Shown: piece after piece, positions 1 to 5,349 of the stretch
Layout: each line of letters begins with the position of its first letter
Position numbering within the stretch: position 1 is the first letter of the stretch
Source: CAZGUH01 sp964529005
Lineage (GTDB): Bacteria; Actinomycetota; Acidimicrobiia; Acidimicrobiales; Ilumatobacteraceae
Assembly: GCA_964529005.1 (NCBI GenBank)
Contig: CAZGUH010000089.1
Coordinates: 1 to 5,645 of the forward strand
Reading direction: 5' to 3'
DNA: 5,645 bases
Translations under genes and position numbers: made by a program
The notes under the pieces: generated by a model
Seen by the model: the letters and a program-made list of their open reading frames with translations, nothing else
Told to the model about the DNA's origin: nothing
Database searches by the model: none

Positions 1-17
1 GGCTAGGCGCCATCCAT

Positions 18-47
18 GACCCCGACAAGCGATGGTCTCGCGGGGTC
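18..47. terminator. Weak stem-loop beyond the 3' end of the two-domain membrane protein gene
   Basis: A 7-bp perfect inverted repeat, GACCCCG (18-24) and CGGGGTC (41-47), encloses a 16-nt loop. It starts 29 nt beyond the stop codon of the minus-strand gene ending at 76. There is no T-run on either side. It could act as a U-less hairpin terminator of the type proposed for GC-rich actinobacteria, but a chance stem of this size is common in such DNA. No gene can be supported in bases 1-75. Confidence 0.22.
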
Positions 48-75
48 GAGCGCGGAGCCCAGCCTGGTCAGACGC

Positions 76-1212
76 CTACGCAGCGACCCAGCGCGCGATC
101 TCGTCGAGCCCGGGTCCGATCAGGATGACGTGCTCCGGCGTGGCCGCCTCCGGGAGGTCGATCGCGACGAGCCCTGCGATGCACTGCCCGGCGGCCAGTT
201 CGATCGTGTCGAGCGTCTGAGCTCCCAGCATCGCCGAGCCCGTGTAGTGGTCCGTAGAGGTGGCCAGCCAGTAGAGAGGGTTGACCGACAGAGGCTCCGA
301 GCCGGCGCACAACTCCACGTCGATGTTGACGAGCTGGCGGCCCGCATCCGGTTCGGAGAACGGGTTGGGAGCCGGCGCGTGCGGCGTCACCGAACGCACT
401 GTCGCCGAATGCCCGTCGTCGAGCGTGACCGTCTCACCGAGGGCCGCAGCATCGACGGGCACCGTTGCTGCCAGCGGGGCGATGACAGGCGTCGCGGTCG
501 CCGCGCTCCACCGGCCGATCTCGTCCAGCAGAGCGCCCGTGACGACGACCGATGCCACGGTGCGGCCGTCCGGAACGCTGAAGTCGACCGTGCCGCGCGT
601 GCACCCACCTGGCGCCACGTCGTACGTCTCGAAATCCTGCCCGCCGAGGGCGACGTCGGCGGTGGTGTTGTCGTCGAGGAACGCCGACCAGTAGAGCGGG
701 TTCGCGTTGTAGCCGCCGGGCCCGGCGCAGACCTCGACGTCGGCGCGGCTGAACGTGAAGCCGGGGTCCGGCGTCGAGAACTCGTTCAGCGGTTCGGCGT
801 TCGGTGTCAGCGAGTTGACCCGCGCGATCGTCCCATCGCCGATGTCCAGCTGATCGCCGACGCCGGGAGCCGCAGCGGCGGCCGGAGCGGTCGTGGCGTC
901 TGAGGTCGTCGGAGCGTCGGTCGTCTCGGGCGCCTCCGTCGCCGGCGCAGAATCGTCCGCCGGCTCTGGGGTCGTGTCGTCGGCCGGCGACGTGCCGGGA
1001 GCAGTCGAGGCGGTGTCCTCGGCATCGCCATCGTCGGAGGAGCCGCCGGCGACCGCCCCGATGACGATCAGCAGGACCAAGATGCCCAAGCCGATGAACC
1101 ACCACCGTTTCCACAGTGGCTTCTTCACGGGCAGGGCTGGCGAGTCAGCTCCCGCGCTGACGGGCGGCGGCTGGTGGCCGGGCGCGTTCGGGGAAGGGGG
1201 TGGGAAACTCAT
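76..1212 (-). CDS. Membrane-anchored protein with two tandem extracytoplasmic repeat domains (DUF4352-like)
   Basis: This encodes a 378-residue protein of unknown function. Residues 1-33 are a Pro-rich, probably cytosolic tail. A basic patch (KKPLWKRWW, 30-38) precedes one transmembrane helix (about 38-56), so the rest should face outward. Residues 57-117 are a Thr/Ala/Pro/Asp/Glu-rich, probably unstructured linker. Two homologous domains follow, about 118-238 and 258-378. Equivalent positions lie exactly 140 residues apart: Cys162/Cys302, NPLYW 171-175/311-315, Cys204/Cys344 and EIxRW 231-235/371-375. One Cys pair per domain suggests a disulfide in each. Domain size and architecture recall DUF4352-type immunoglobulin-like actinobacterial surface proteins, but that family call is by resemblance only. 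The start was chosen because the ATG at 1212 follows a perfect AGGAGG; the open frame continues upstream to 1734 but there it only shadows the sigma gene. The gene is divergent from the sigma/anti-sigma operon, so it may belong to that regulon. Confidence 0.88.
   Translation of the reverse strand: MSFPPPSPNAPGHQPPPVSAGADSPALPVKKPLWKRWWFIGLGILVLLIVIGAVAGGSSDDGDAEDTASTAPGTSPADDTTPEPADDSAPATEAPETTDAPTTSDATTAPAAAAAPGVGDQLDIGDGTIARVNSLTPNAEPLNEFSTPDPGFTFSRADVEVCAGPGGYNANPLYWSAFLDDNTTADVALGGQDFETYDVAPGGCTRGTVDFSVPDGRTVASVVVTGALLDEIGRWSAATATPVIAPLAATVPVDAAALGETVTLDDGHSATVRSVTPHAPAPNPFSEPDAGRQLVNIDVELCAGSEPLSVNPLYWLATSTDHYTGSAMLGAQTLDTIELAAGQCIAGLVAIDLPEAATPEHVILIGPGLDEIARWVAA
79..441 (-). repeat. 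Second copy of the duplicated domain (residues 258-378)
   Basis: This stretch encodes the C-terminal copy of the internal repeat and ends at the last residue of the protein. Landmarks match the first copy at +140 residues: GETVTLDDG, VELCAG with Cys302, NPLYW, a QCIAG motif with Cys344, and the closing GLDEIARW. No gap is needed between the two Cys or between the NPLYW and E-I-x-R-W motifs, so the spacing is strictly conserved although many other positions differ. Confidence 0.8.
499..861 (-). repeat. First copy of the duplicated domain (residues 118-238)
   Basis: This stretch encodes the membrane-proximal copy of the internal repeat. Landmarks are the leading GDQLDIGDG segment, a VEVCAG motif with Cys162, NPLYW, a GCTRG motif with Cys204, and the closing LLDEIGRW. 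The DNA for NPLYW (688-702) differs by one base in 15 from the matching block in the second copy, 420 bp away. Overall the copies have diverged strongly, so this is an old domain duplication rather than a recent DNA repeat. Confidence 0.8.
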
Positions 1213-1374
1213 GTGGATCCGCCTCCTGTCGATCCTGTTGTGATTGCGGGCGCGGACGATAACCGCGGGGTGTTGCACGCCCGGAAGTCGGGCCCCCTCG
1301 GCGCGCGCATCCTCGACAGAGGCGCCATGAGCGGCGAAGGAACCGCGTGCCGATGCCGGGACGTCGAAGTCGCG
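1213..1374. promoter_or_regulatory. Divergent control region between the membrane protein and the sigma operon
   Basis: These 162 bp separate two divergent coding regions and must hold the promoters of both, unless the sigma gene starts upstream at 1327. On the plus strand GGAAC (1339-1343) and CGTC (1362-1365) resemble the -35 and -10 elements of ECF-dependent promoters, but the 18-bp spacer is longer than the usual 16-17. A start point about 7-10 nt downstream would fall at or just before the ATG at 1375, giving a nearly leaderless message. No convincing housekeeping promoter was found for the minus-strand gene; TTATCG near 1256-1261 (minus strand) is the best weak -10. Confidence 0.4.
1222..1227 (-). 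promoter_or_regulatory. Shine-Dalgarno site of the two-domain membrane protein
   Basis: On the minus strand this reads AGGAGG, 9 nt before the ATG at 1212. It is the strongest ribosome binding site in the window, and it fixes the start over the much longer open frame that extends upstream. Confidence 0.85.
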
Positions 1375-1989
1375 ATGAGCCCGCCACCGACCACCTCCCC
1401 CTCCAGCGCCGAGGGCCGCGAGCTGAGGTTCACACAGGTCGCGACCGACGTGTGGGAGCCGTTGCAGCGATATCTGCGTCGCCGAGCCGACCCCAGCGAC
1501 GTCGACGACGTCGCAGCGGAGACGCTCACCGCCATGTGGCGACACGTCGACGACATCCCGACGGGGGCCGAGCTCCCATGGTGCTACGCGATCGCGCGCC
1601 GATGCCTCGCGAACCACCGCAGGAGCCAAGATCGCCGGCGCAGCCTCATCGGGCGCATCACCTCTCGGCGGGCTCAGCTGGCGACCGGCGGAGATCCGGC
1701 GCAGGCGATCGAGGAGGCCGACCCCGATCTCCACGTCGCGCTCGCTCGGCTCTCGGCTGACGACCGCGAGATCCTCACCCTGTGGGCGTGGGAACAGCTG
1801 TCCGTCGGCGAGATCGCGGTGGTCCTCGATCTCTCACCGAACGCCGCCTCCGTGCGGTTGCGGCGTGCACGAATGCGACTCGGCGACCATCTCGACGACG
1901 CGCGGCGATCGGGTCACGTGGACGCGGGCTGTCACATTGCGTCCGTTGCCGGACACACAGGCGACGGATGCACCACGGAGGCATTGTGA
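1375..1989 (+). CDS. ECF-type RNA polymerase sigma factor
   Basis: This encodes a 204-residue sigma-70 family factor of the ECF class, which directs RNA polymerase to a small promoter set. Region 2 spans about 24-90: VWEPLQRYLRRR, the acidic DVDDVAAETLTAMWRHVDD core-binding helix, then LPWCYAIARRCLANHRR in the -10 recognition area. Region 4 spans about 118-170: LARLSADDREILTLWAWEQLS, then the helix-turn-helix GEIAVVLDLSPNAASVRLRRARMRL that reads the -35 element. The ~34-residue tail after region 4 holds Cys186 and Cys199 and matches nothing I recognise. The start at 1375 gives a normal-length N-terminus before region 2 but has only a weak GAAG upstream. An ATG at 1327 (220 residues) has AGAGG four bases upstream and is the main alternative. 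The stop codon overlaps the start of the next gene, the usual arrangement for a sigma/anti-sigma pair. Confidence 0.88.
   Translation: MSPPPTTSPSSAEGRELRFTQVATDVWEPLQRYLRRRADPSDVDDVAAETLTAMWRHVDDIPTGAELPWCYAIARRCLANHRRSQDRRRSLIGRITSRRAQLATGGDPAQAIEEADPDLHVALARLSADDREILTLWAWEQLSVGEIAVVLDLSPNAASVRLRRARMRLGDHLDDARRSGHVDAGCHIASVAGHTGDGCTTEAL
1977..1981 (+). promoter_or_regulatory. Shine-Dalgarno site of the putative anti-sigma gene
   Basis: GGAGG lies inside the last codons of the sigma gene, 7 nt before the ATG at 1989. With the TGATG stop/start overlap it supports translational coupling and sets the start of the downstream gene; the open frame extending upstream to 1782 is a shadow of the sigma gene. 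Confidence 0.8.
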
Positions 1990-2612
1990 TGAACGAGCGC
2001 AACGACACCGACGACGGCCTTCGCGACCGTCTCGCGGCGGCCGACCCCGCTCGCCGTGCGTCCATCGAACCGATCCCACTTCACCTGATGGAGCACGTGA
2101 TGACCACCACCTTGTCCCAGCCCGCCTCGAACGATGAGCCCGCGCCCGCCCGCCGGCGGAACCGCTGGAAGCTGCCGGCCGTCCTCGGCGGCGTCGCCGC
2201 AGCGACGGCCGTCGTCGCCGGAGTTGCGGCACTGCGCGACGACGGTTCGACGACCACGGCGCCGCTGGTGCTGAGCGGAGGCGGCGATGCCCTGGCGTCG
2301 TGCATGCCGTTCTCGACCGAGATCCTCGCCGAAATGCCGACCGCATTGGAAGGGACCGTCACGGCAGTCGATGGGCCGACCGTGACGCTGACCATCGACC
2401 GCTGGTACCACGACAGCACGAACTCCTCCGCGCTGGAGGTCGTCGTCAACGCTCCGCAGGGGATGGAGGCACTCATCGGCGGCGTCGCCTTCGAGACCGG
2501 CAACAGCTACCTCATCACCGCCGACACCGACGGCAACGTCAACTACTGCGGGTACAGCGCCCCCGCGACCGACGAATTGCGCGCCGCGTTCGACGAGGCT
2601 TTCCCGGGCTGA
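1989..2612 (+). CDS. Single-pass membrane protein, putative anti-sigma factor
   Basis: This encodes a 207-residue protein that probably holds the ECF sigma factor at the membrane; that role is inferred from gene order and topology. Residues 1-60 are a charged cytosolic segment (LRDRLAAADPARR, 11-23; basic ARRRNRWK, 54-61). One transmembrane helix follows (about 62-82), then a short linker and an extracytoplasmic domain of about 105-207. That domain has beta-strand-like stretches (EGTVTAVDGPTVTLTIDRWY, 121-140; ALEVVVNAP; NSYLITADT) and just two cysteines, Cys105 and Cys187, which could form a disulfide. The pattern suggests a small beta-barrel of OB type, but this is a guess. The HxxxCxxC zinc motif of ZAS anti-sigma factors is absent. 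The start at 1989 shares one base with the sigma stop and has a good ribosome binding site, so the proteins are probably made in a fixed ratio. A non-regulatory membrane protein is the alternative. Confidence 0.75.
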   Translation: MNERNDTDDGLRDRLAAADPARRASIEPIPLHLMEHVMTTTLSQPASNDEPAPARRRNRWKLPAVLGGVAAATAVVAGVAALRDDGSTTTAPLVLSGGGDALASCMPFSTEILAEMPTALEGTVTAVDGPTVTLTIDRWYHDSTNSSALEVVVNAPQGMEALIGGVAFETGNSYLITADTDGNVNYCGYSAPATDELRAAFDEAFPG

Positions 2613-2639
2613 GAGGCCGAGTCTCGCTTCGCAACGACA

Positions 2640-2679
2640 CGACGCCTCGTCGCTTTCGACCCTGCGGGATCGATCTCGC
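2640..2679. terminator. Possible bidirectional terminator between convergent genes
   Basis: The 88-bp gap between the convergent genes holds two hairpins. CGACG (2640-2644) and CGTCG (2648-2652) form a 5-bp stem with a CCT loop, followed by CTTTC. A second near-palindrome at 2664-2679, GCGGGA/TCTCGC around TCGA, gives a 6-bp stem with one G-U pair. Neither has a real T-run, so termination is inferred mainly from position. Confidence 0.35.
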
Positions 2680-2700
2680 GCACCGCGCTGAGGTGGACGC

Positions 2701-4548
2701 TCAGCCGATGTTGACGGAGCCGTCCGGCGGTGGAACCGGGGGTGGCAGTGGCGCCGATCCGGAGCCGCCGAACACGGCGTCGATCTGCGCCTGGCTCTCC
2801 TCGAGGTGCTCGCGCACCGTCTTGCCGTCGGGGCCGACCGCGTCGAGCTGATCAGGCGTCAGCCGTGCGACCTGCCGCGCCATCAGCTTCGACAGCAGCC
2901 CACCGACACCCGCGCTCAACGACGCGGCGGCGACACCTCCCATCGAGCCCGTGATCGCGCCGAGCGACTCCCCCGGCTTACTGGCCGTCGCGCTCAGCGC
3001 CCGCACGTGCTCGGGCGCGGCAGCCACGGTCTCGATCGACGCGACGTAGCCCAGCAACGGGCTGACGCGTATCCGAACACGAGCCCCCTGCTCGGTTTGG
3101 TGGTAGATCGACGAACGAACCTTGAAGGCGAGGATCGAGTCGGCTGCCCGACCGGTCGCCAACGCGGGCAACGGCGAGGCCGCCGACGACGGTGTCGCCG
3201 TATCGATCGCAAGGTGGTATCGGGGCGGGCTGTCGTCGCTGCCGCCGAACGCCCGCGCCCGCACCACCTCCCCCTCGACGGTGCGTCGGCGGAACAGGTC
3301 GGCGCAGCCACAGAGGAACCGCGCCAACGCGTGAACGATGACGAGCGCCGGCACGACGACCATCACCATCGCGCCGAGGTTCAGCCAGCGCTCCTGCTCG
3401 CTCGTGATGGTGACGACGTCCTCGTAGTGACGCGTCCAGCTGCCCTCGGCGATGTTCCATGCCACCCAAACCACGGCGCCGAGCACTGCGATCGTGAACA
3501 CCGATTGGAGGACGACGAGCGCCGGATGCATGCCCCAGCCGGGCCGCAGCGTGCGATAGCGAACCTTGACGCGGCGCCATTGCCCGGTGGCGCGGCTCCA
3601 CGCGTGGCGATCGTGCTCGGTCTCGAAGGGGATCTGCCGCTGCACTTCGTGCGCCAGCCCGAGTGCTGTCGCGTACGCCAGGTGGTCGTCCCAGATCGCC
3701 ACCGAGGCCGCCGACTTGTCGGCGAACTGTCCGGTCGCGCGGTAGAAGTCGCGCACACCGAACCAGTGGGCCGCGGCCGTGACACCTGCGGGCGTGTCGC
3801 GCTGTGCGCCGAGGCGGCTGATTCGGATCGCCGCCACGACGACCGCCAGGGCGATGACGGCCGCGACACCGGCGACCACGTTGCCGGTCGAGGCCCAGTC
3901 CGCTGCGTCGGCCGCCGAGCCGGCGGCGTCGAACACGAAGAACAGCGGCAGCGCGGCCACGGCCGCCAGCACCCACGCCAGGGCGAGCTGCGCGGCGCCC
4001 CAGCGACGCACGCACAGGCCCAGCCTCTGGGCATGACGGATGACCTCGGTCTCGAAGTGCCGGAACCATCGCTTGGAGATCTGCTTGCGACCGGTGGTGA
4101 GCACCCGGGTCGGCACGACGCCGTCGATCGCGTGCGCCTCGATGTAGTCGAGAACCTGTTTCTCGTAGGCCTCGAGCACATCGTTCGACGGGCGGACACG
4201 CTTGGTGCGGATGAACGTCTCGTTGCCATATTCCTCGATCGAGAACCATCCGCGCGACGCAAGGTGCACGACCGTCGCGGGGACGGCGTCATCCTCGACG
4301 GTGAACCCACCGGCGAGCAGGTCGACGATCGCCGGCGCCTCCGGCCGCAGCTCCATCGTCGCCGGGGATGGGTCGATCTTCGTCAGGCGGCCCGAACGCA
4401 GCAGGAGCGCGATCCCCGCTGCTGCGATGAGGGCCAGAGCGAGCGTGGCGACCCCCGCCGCCGGACTGACCTCGATCGCTCGCGGCCCCGACGCGGCCGC
4501 GATCACACTCCAGCGCATGCGCAGACGGTAGTGCCGCCGAGCGCCCAT
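2701..4548 (-). CDS. DUF2207/YciQ-like multi-pass membrane protein
   Basis: This encodes a 615-residue membrane protein of unknown function. Predicted helices lie near 31-51, 185-207, 222-242, 341-366 and 388-410. The soluble block 68-182 (RPEAPAIVDLLAGGF, then VVHLASRGWFSIEE, then LEAYEKQVLDYI) and the later segment WDDHLAYATALGLAHEV (286-302) recall the cytosolic part of DUF2207 proteins such as E. coli YciQ; this is a match by memory of the pattern. The long extracytoplasmic N-terminal domain of typical members is missing, because the protein starts about 30 residues before its first helix. Residues 411-510 form a soluble region, 530-553 are Gly/Ala-rich, and the tail is PLPPPVPPP. A FLCGC motif (411-415) ends the last helix. 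The start at 4548 has GAGAAG eight bases upstream; an in-frame ATG at 4518 lacks a site. The gene lies 74 bp downstream of tetR on the same strand. Confidence 0.82.
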   Translation of the reverse strand: MGARRHYRLRMRWSVIAAASGPRAIEVSPAAGVATLALALIAAAGIALLLRSGRLTKIDPSPATMELRPEAPAIVDLLAGGFTVEDDAVPATVVHLASRGWFSIEEYGNETFIRTKRVRPSNDVLEAYEKQVLDYIEAHAIDGVVPTRVLTTGRKQISKRWFRHFETEVIRHAQRLGLCVRRWGAAQLALAWVLAAVAALPLFFVFDAAGSAADAADWASTGNVVAGVAAVIALAVVVAAIRISRLGAQRDTPAGVTAAAHWFGVRDFYRATGQFADKSAASVAIWDDHLAYATALGLAHEVQRQIPFETEHDRHAWSRATGQWRRVKVRYRTLRPGWGMHPALVVLQSVFTIAVLGAVVWVAWNIAEGSWTRHYEDVVTITSEQERWLNLGAMVMVVVPALVIVHALARFLCGCADLFRRRTVEGEVVRARAFGGSDDSPPRYHLAIDTATPSSAASPLPALATGRAADSILAFKVRSSIYHQTEQGARVRIRVSPLLGYVASIETVAAAPEHVRALSATASKPGESLGAITGSMGGVAAASLSAGVGGLLSKLMARQVARLTPDQLDAVGPDGKTVREHLEESQAQIDAVFGGSGSAPLPPPVPPPDGSVNIG

Positions 4549-4622
4549 CTCCGCGACTTCTCATGCCGGATGCGTATTCGCACGGCGTCGGTCGGCGACA
4601 CGTGCTCGACCGCTGCGCTGCG
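4549..4622 (-). promoter_or_regulatory. Gap between tetR and the DUF2207-like gene
   Basis: This 74-bp spacer holds the weak ribosome binding site of the downstream gene (GAGAAG on the minus strand). AATACGCAT around 4570-4578 (minus strand) is the only A/T-rich patch that could serve as a -10, and it has no recognisable -35. Whether the downstream gene has its own promoter or is read through from tetR cannot be decided from the sequence. The copies of the TetR half-site seen at 5284-5309 do not recur here. Confidence 0.25.
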
Positions 4623-5267
4623 TCAGCGGGCAGGAGGCAGAAGTTGGTCGGTGAGCGTCGTCGTGAGCCAGGCCTGGTAGCGCTCCGGCGTCCAGCCTCG
4701 GTCGATGACGAGAAGGCGGTAGAGCTCAGGCGACAGGAGTGCGTGCACGATGTCGGCGGCGTCGCGTTCGCGGACGCCGGGCTGCAATGCGCCGCTGCGC
4801 GCCAGCGCGCGTGCGATCAGCCGTTGGCCCTTCTGTCGTTGGGCGGTCAGCGTGTCGAGGAGCGCGGCCGCATCGGGGTCGTTGCCGGCTGCGCTGACGA
4901 GGACGCGGTAGAGCGGCGCGATGGCTGCGTTGACGCTCACGGTGAGGGCGACGAAGCCGGCGATCTGCGTGGGCGGGTCACGCTCTGCGAGCAGGTCCCG
5001 GACCGGCGCTCGATCCGCCATCGGGACGTTCGCGTCGTCGCCCACGATGGACTGGTCGAGCAGCGCCTTGAGGATCCCGTGCTTCGAGGAGAACAGCCGG
5101 TACACGGTCGCCGGCGGGACGTCGGCGAGTGCGCTGATCGCCTCGATCGTCGTCGCTCCGTATCCCCGCTCGAGAAACAGACGGCGCGCGGCGTCGATGA
5201 CGGCGGCGCGCGCCAGTCGCGTTCTGGCCTGATCCCGCCTGGCGACCGACGTTCCCTGTGTCGACAC
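4623..5267 (-). CDS. TetR/AcrR-family transcriptional repressor
   Basis: This encodes a 214-residue regulator, normal length for the family. TetR proteins are dimers that bind palindromic operators and release DNA on binding a small ligand. Residues 21-67 carry the N-terminal DNA-binding unit: AAVIDAARRLFLERGYGATTIEAIS, then the recognition-helix region VPPATVYRLFSSKHGIL. The helical C-terminal half (about 85-214) is the ligand and dimer domain; it does not reveal the ligand. The start is a GTG at 5267, because no in-frame ATG exists between it and the upstream stop at 5307-5309. There is no Shine-Dalgarno sequence. TACCAT lies seven bases before the GTG, which suggests a leaderless transcript. 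The gene is divergent from the one at 5350, and a strong palindrome lies between them, so autorepression plus control of that neighbour is expected. Confidence 0.92.
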   Translation of the reverse strand: MSTQGTSVARRDQARTRLARAAVIDAARRLFLERGYGATTIEAISALADVPPATVYRLFSSKHGILKALLDQSIVGDDANVPMADRAPVRDLLAERDPPTQIAGFVALTVSVNAAIAPLYRVLVSAAGNDPDAAALLDTLTAQRQKGQRLIARALARSGALQPGVRERDAADIVHALLSPELYRLLVIDRGWTPERYQAWLTTTLTDQLLPPAR

Positions 5268-5274
5268 GGAGTTG

Positions 5275-5280
5275 ATGGTA
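5275..5280 (-). promoter_or_regulatory. Possible -10 element for leaderless tetR
   Basis: The minus strand reads TACCAT, a match to the actinobacterial TAnnnT -10 pattern, and it ends seven bases before the GTG start at 5267. Transcription would then begin at or next to the start codon, which agrees with the missing ribosome binding site. No good -35 was seen; the -35 area falls inside the operator. Confidence 0.4.
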
Positions 5281-5283
5281 GTG

Positions 5284-5314
5284 CTCTCGAATTGAGAGTG
5301 ATACTCTCAGTTCG
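5284..5314. promoter_or_regulatory. TetR operator with three half-sites
   Basis: TGAGAGTGATACTCTCA (5293-5309) is a palindrome with 7-bp perfect arms and a 3-bp centre. Outer bases CGAA (5288-5291) and TTCG (5311-5314) extend the symmetry to 27 bp, with 12 of 13 pairs matching. A second palindrome, CTCTC-GAATT-GAGAG (5284-5298), shares the middle arm. Half-sites thus start at 5284, 5294 and 5304, exactly one helical turn apart in alternating orientation. The site lies between the divergent tetR gene and the gene at 5350, the normal place for an operator that controls both. Confidence 0.8.
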
Positions 5315-5320
5315 TAGCAA
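5292..5320 (+). promoter_or_regulatory. Candidate promoter of the gene at 5350, overlapping the operator
   Basis: TTGAGA (5292-5297) matches the TTGACA -35 consensus at five of six bases. After a 17-bp spacer comes TAGCAA (5315-5320), a poor -10 with three of six matches. The -35 and most of the spacer lie within the TetR palindrome, so a bound repressor would block polymerase. Confidence 0.4.
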
Positions 5321-5335
5321 TCTTGCGAACTCACG

Positions 5336-5342
5336 AAAGGAG
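5336..5342 (+). promoter_or_regulatory. Shine-Dalgarno site of the gene at 5350
   Basis: AAAGGAG lies seven bases before the ATG at 5350. It is a strong site and decides the start of the partial gene at the right edge. Confidence 0.8.
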
Positions 5343-5349
5343 TGCCCAG

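Noticed and set aside
1..13. Possible gene start on the minus strand (ATG at 13) running off the left edge
   Set aside because: Only four codons are visible, with no clear ribosome binding site, so it cannot be told from chance.
16..903. 295-codon open frame on the plus strand opposite the two-domain membrane protein
   Set aside because: The Arg/Val-rich product has no recognisable domain, while the minus strand shows a transmembrane helix, a linker and a conserved internal repeat.
1213..1734. Upstream extension of the minus-strand membrane protein frame (174 extra codons)
   Set aside because: It overlaps the sigma factor on the other strand, and the AGGAGG before the ATG at 1212 marks the true start.
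1782..1988. Upstream extension of the putative anti-sigma frame
   Set aside because: It overlaps sigma region 4 in another frame and is Arg-rich without structure; GGAGG before 1989 marks the start.
2806..4680. 624-codon open frame on the plus strand, antisense to the DUF2207-like gene
   Set aside because: The product is Arg/Asp/His-rich with no hydrophobic core, helices or motifs, as expected for a shadow frame in GC-rich DNA. The opposite strand has coherent membrane segments and family-like blocks.
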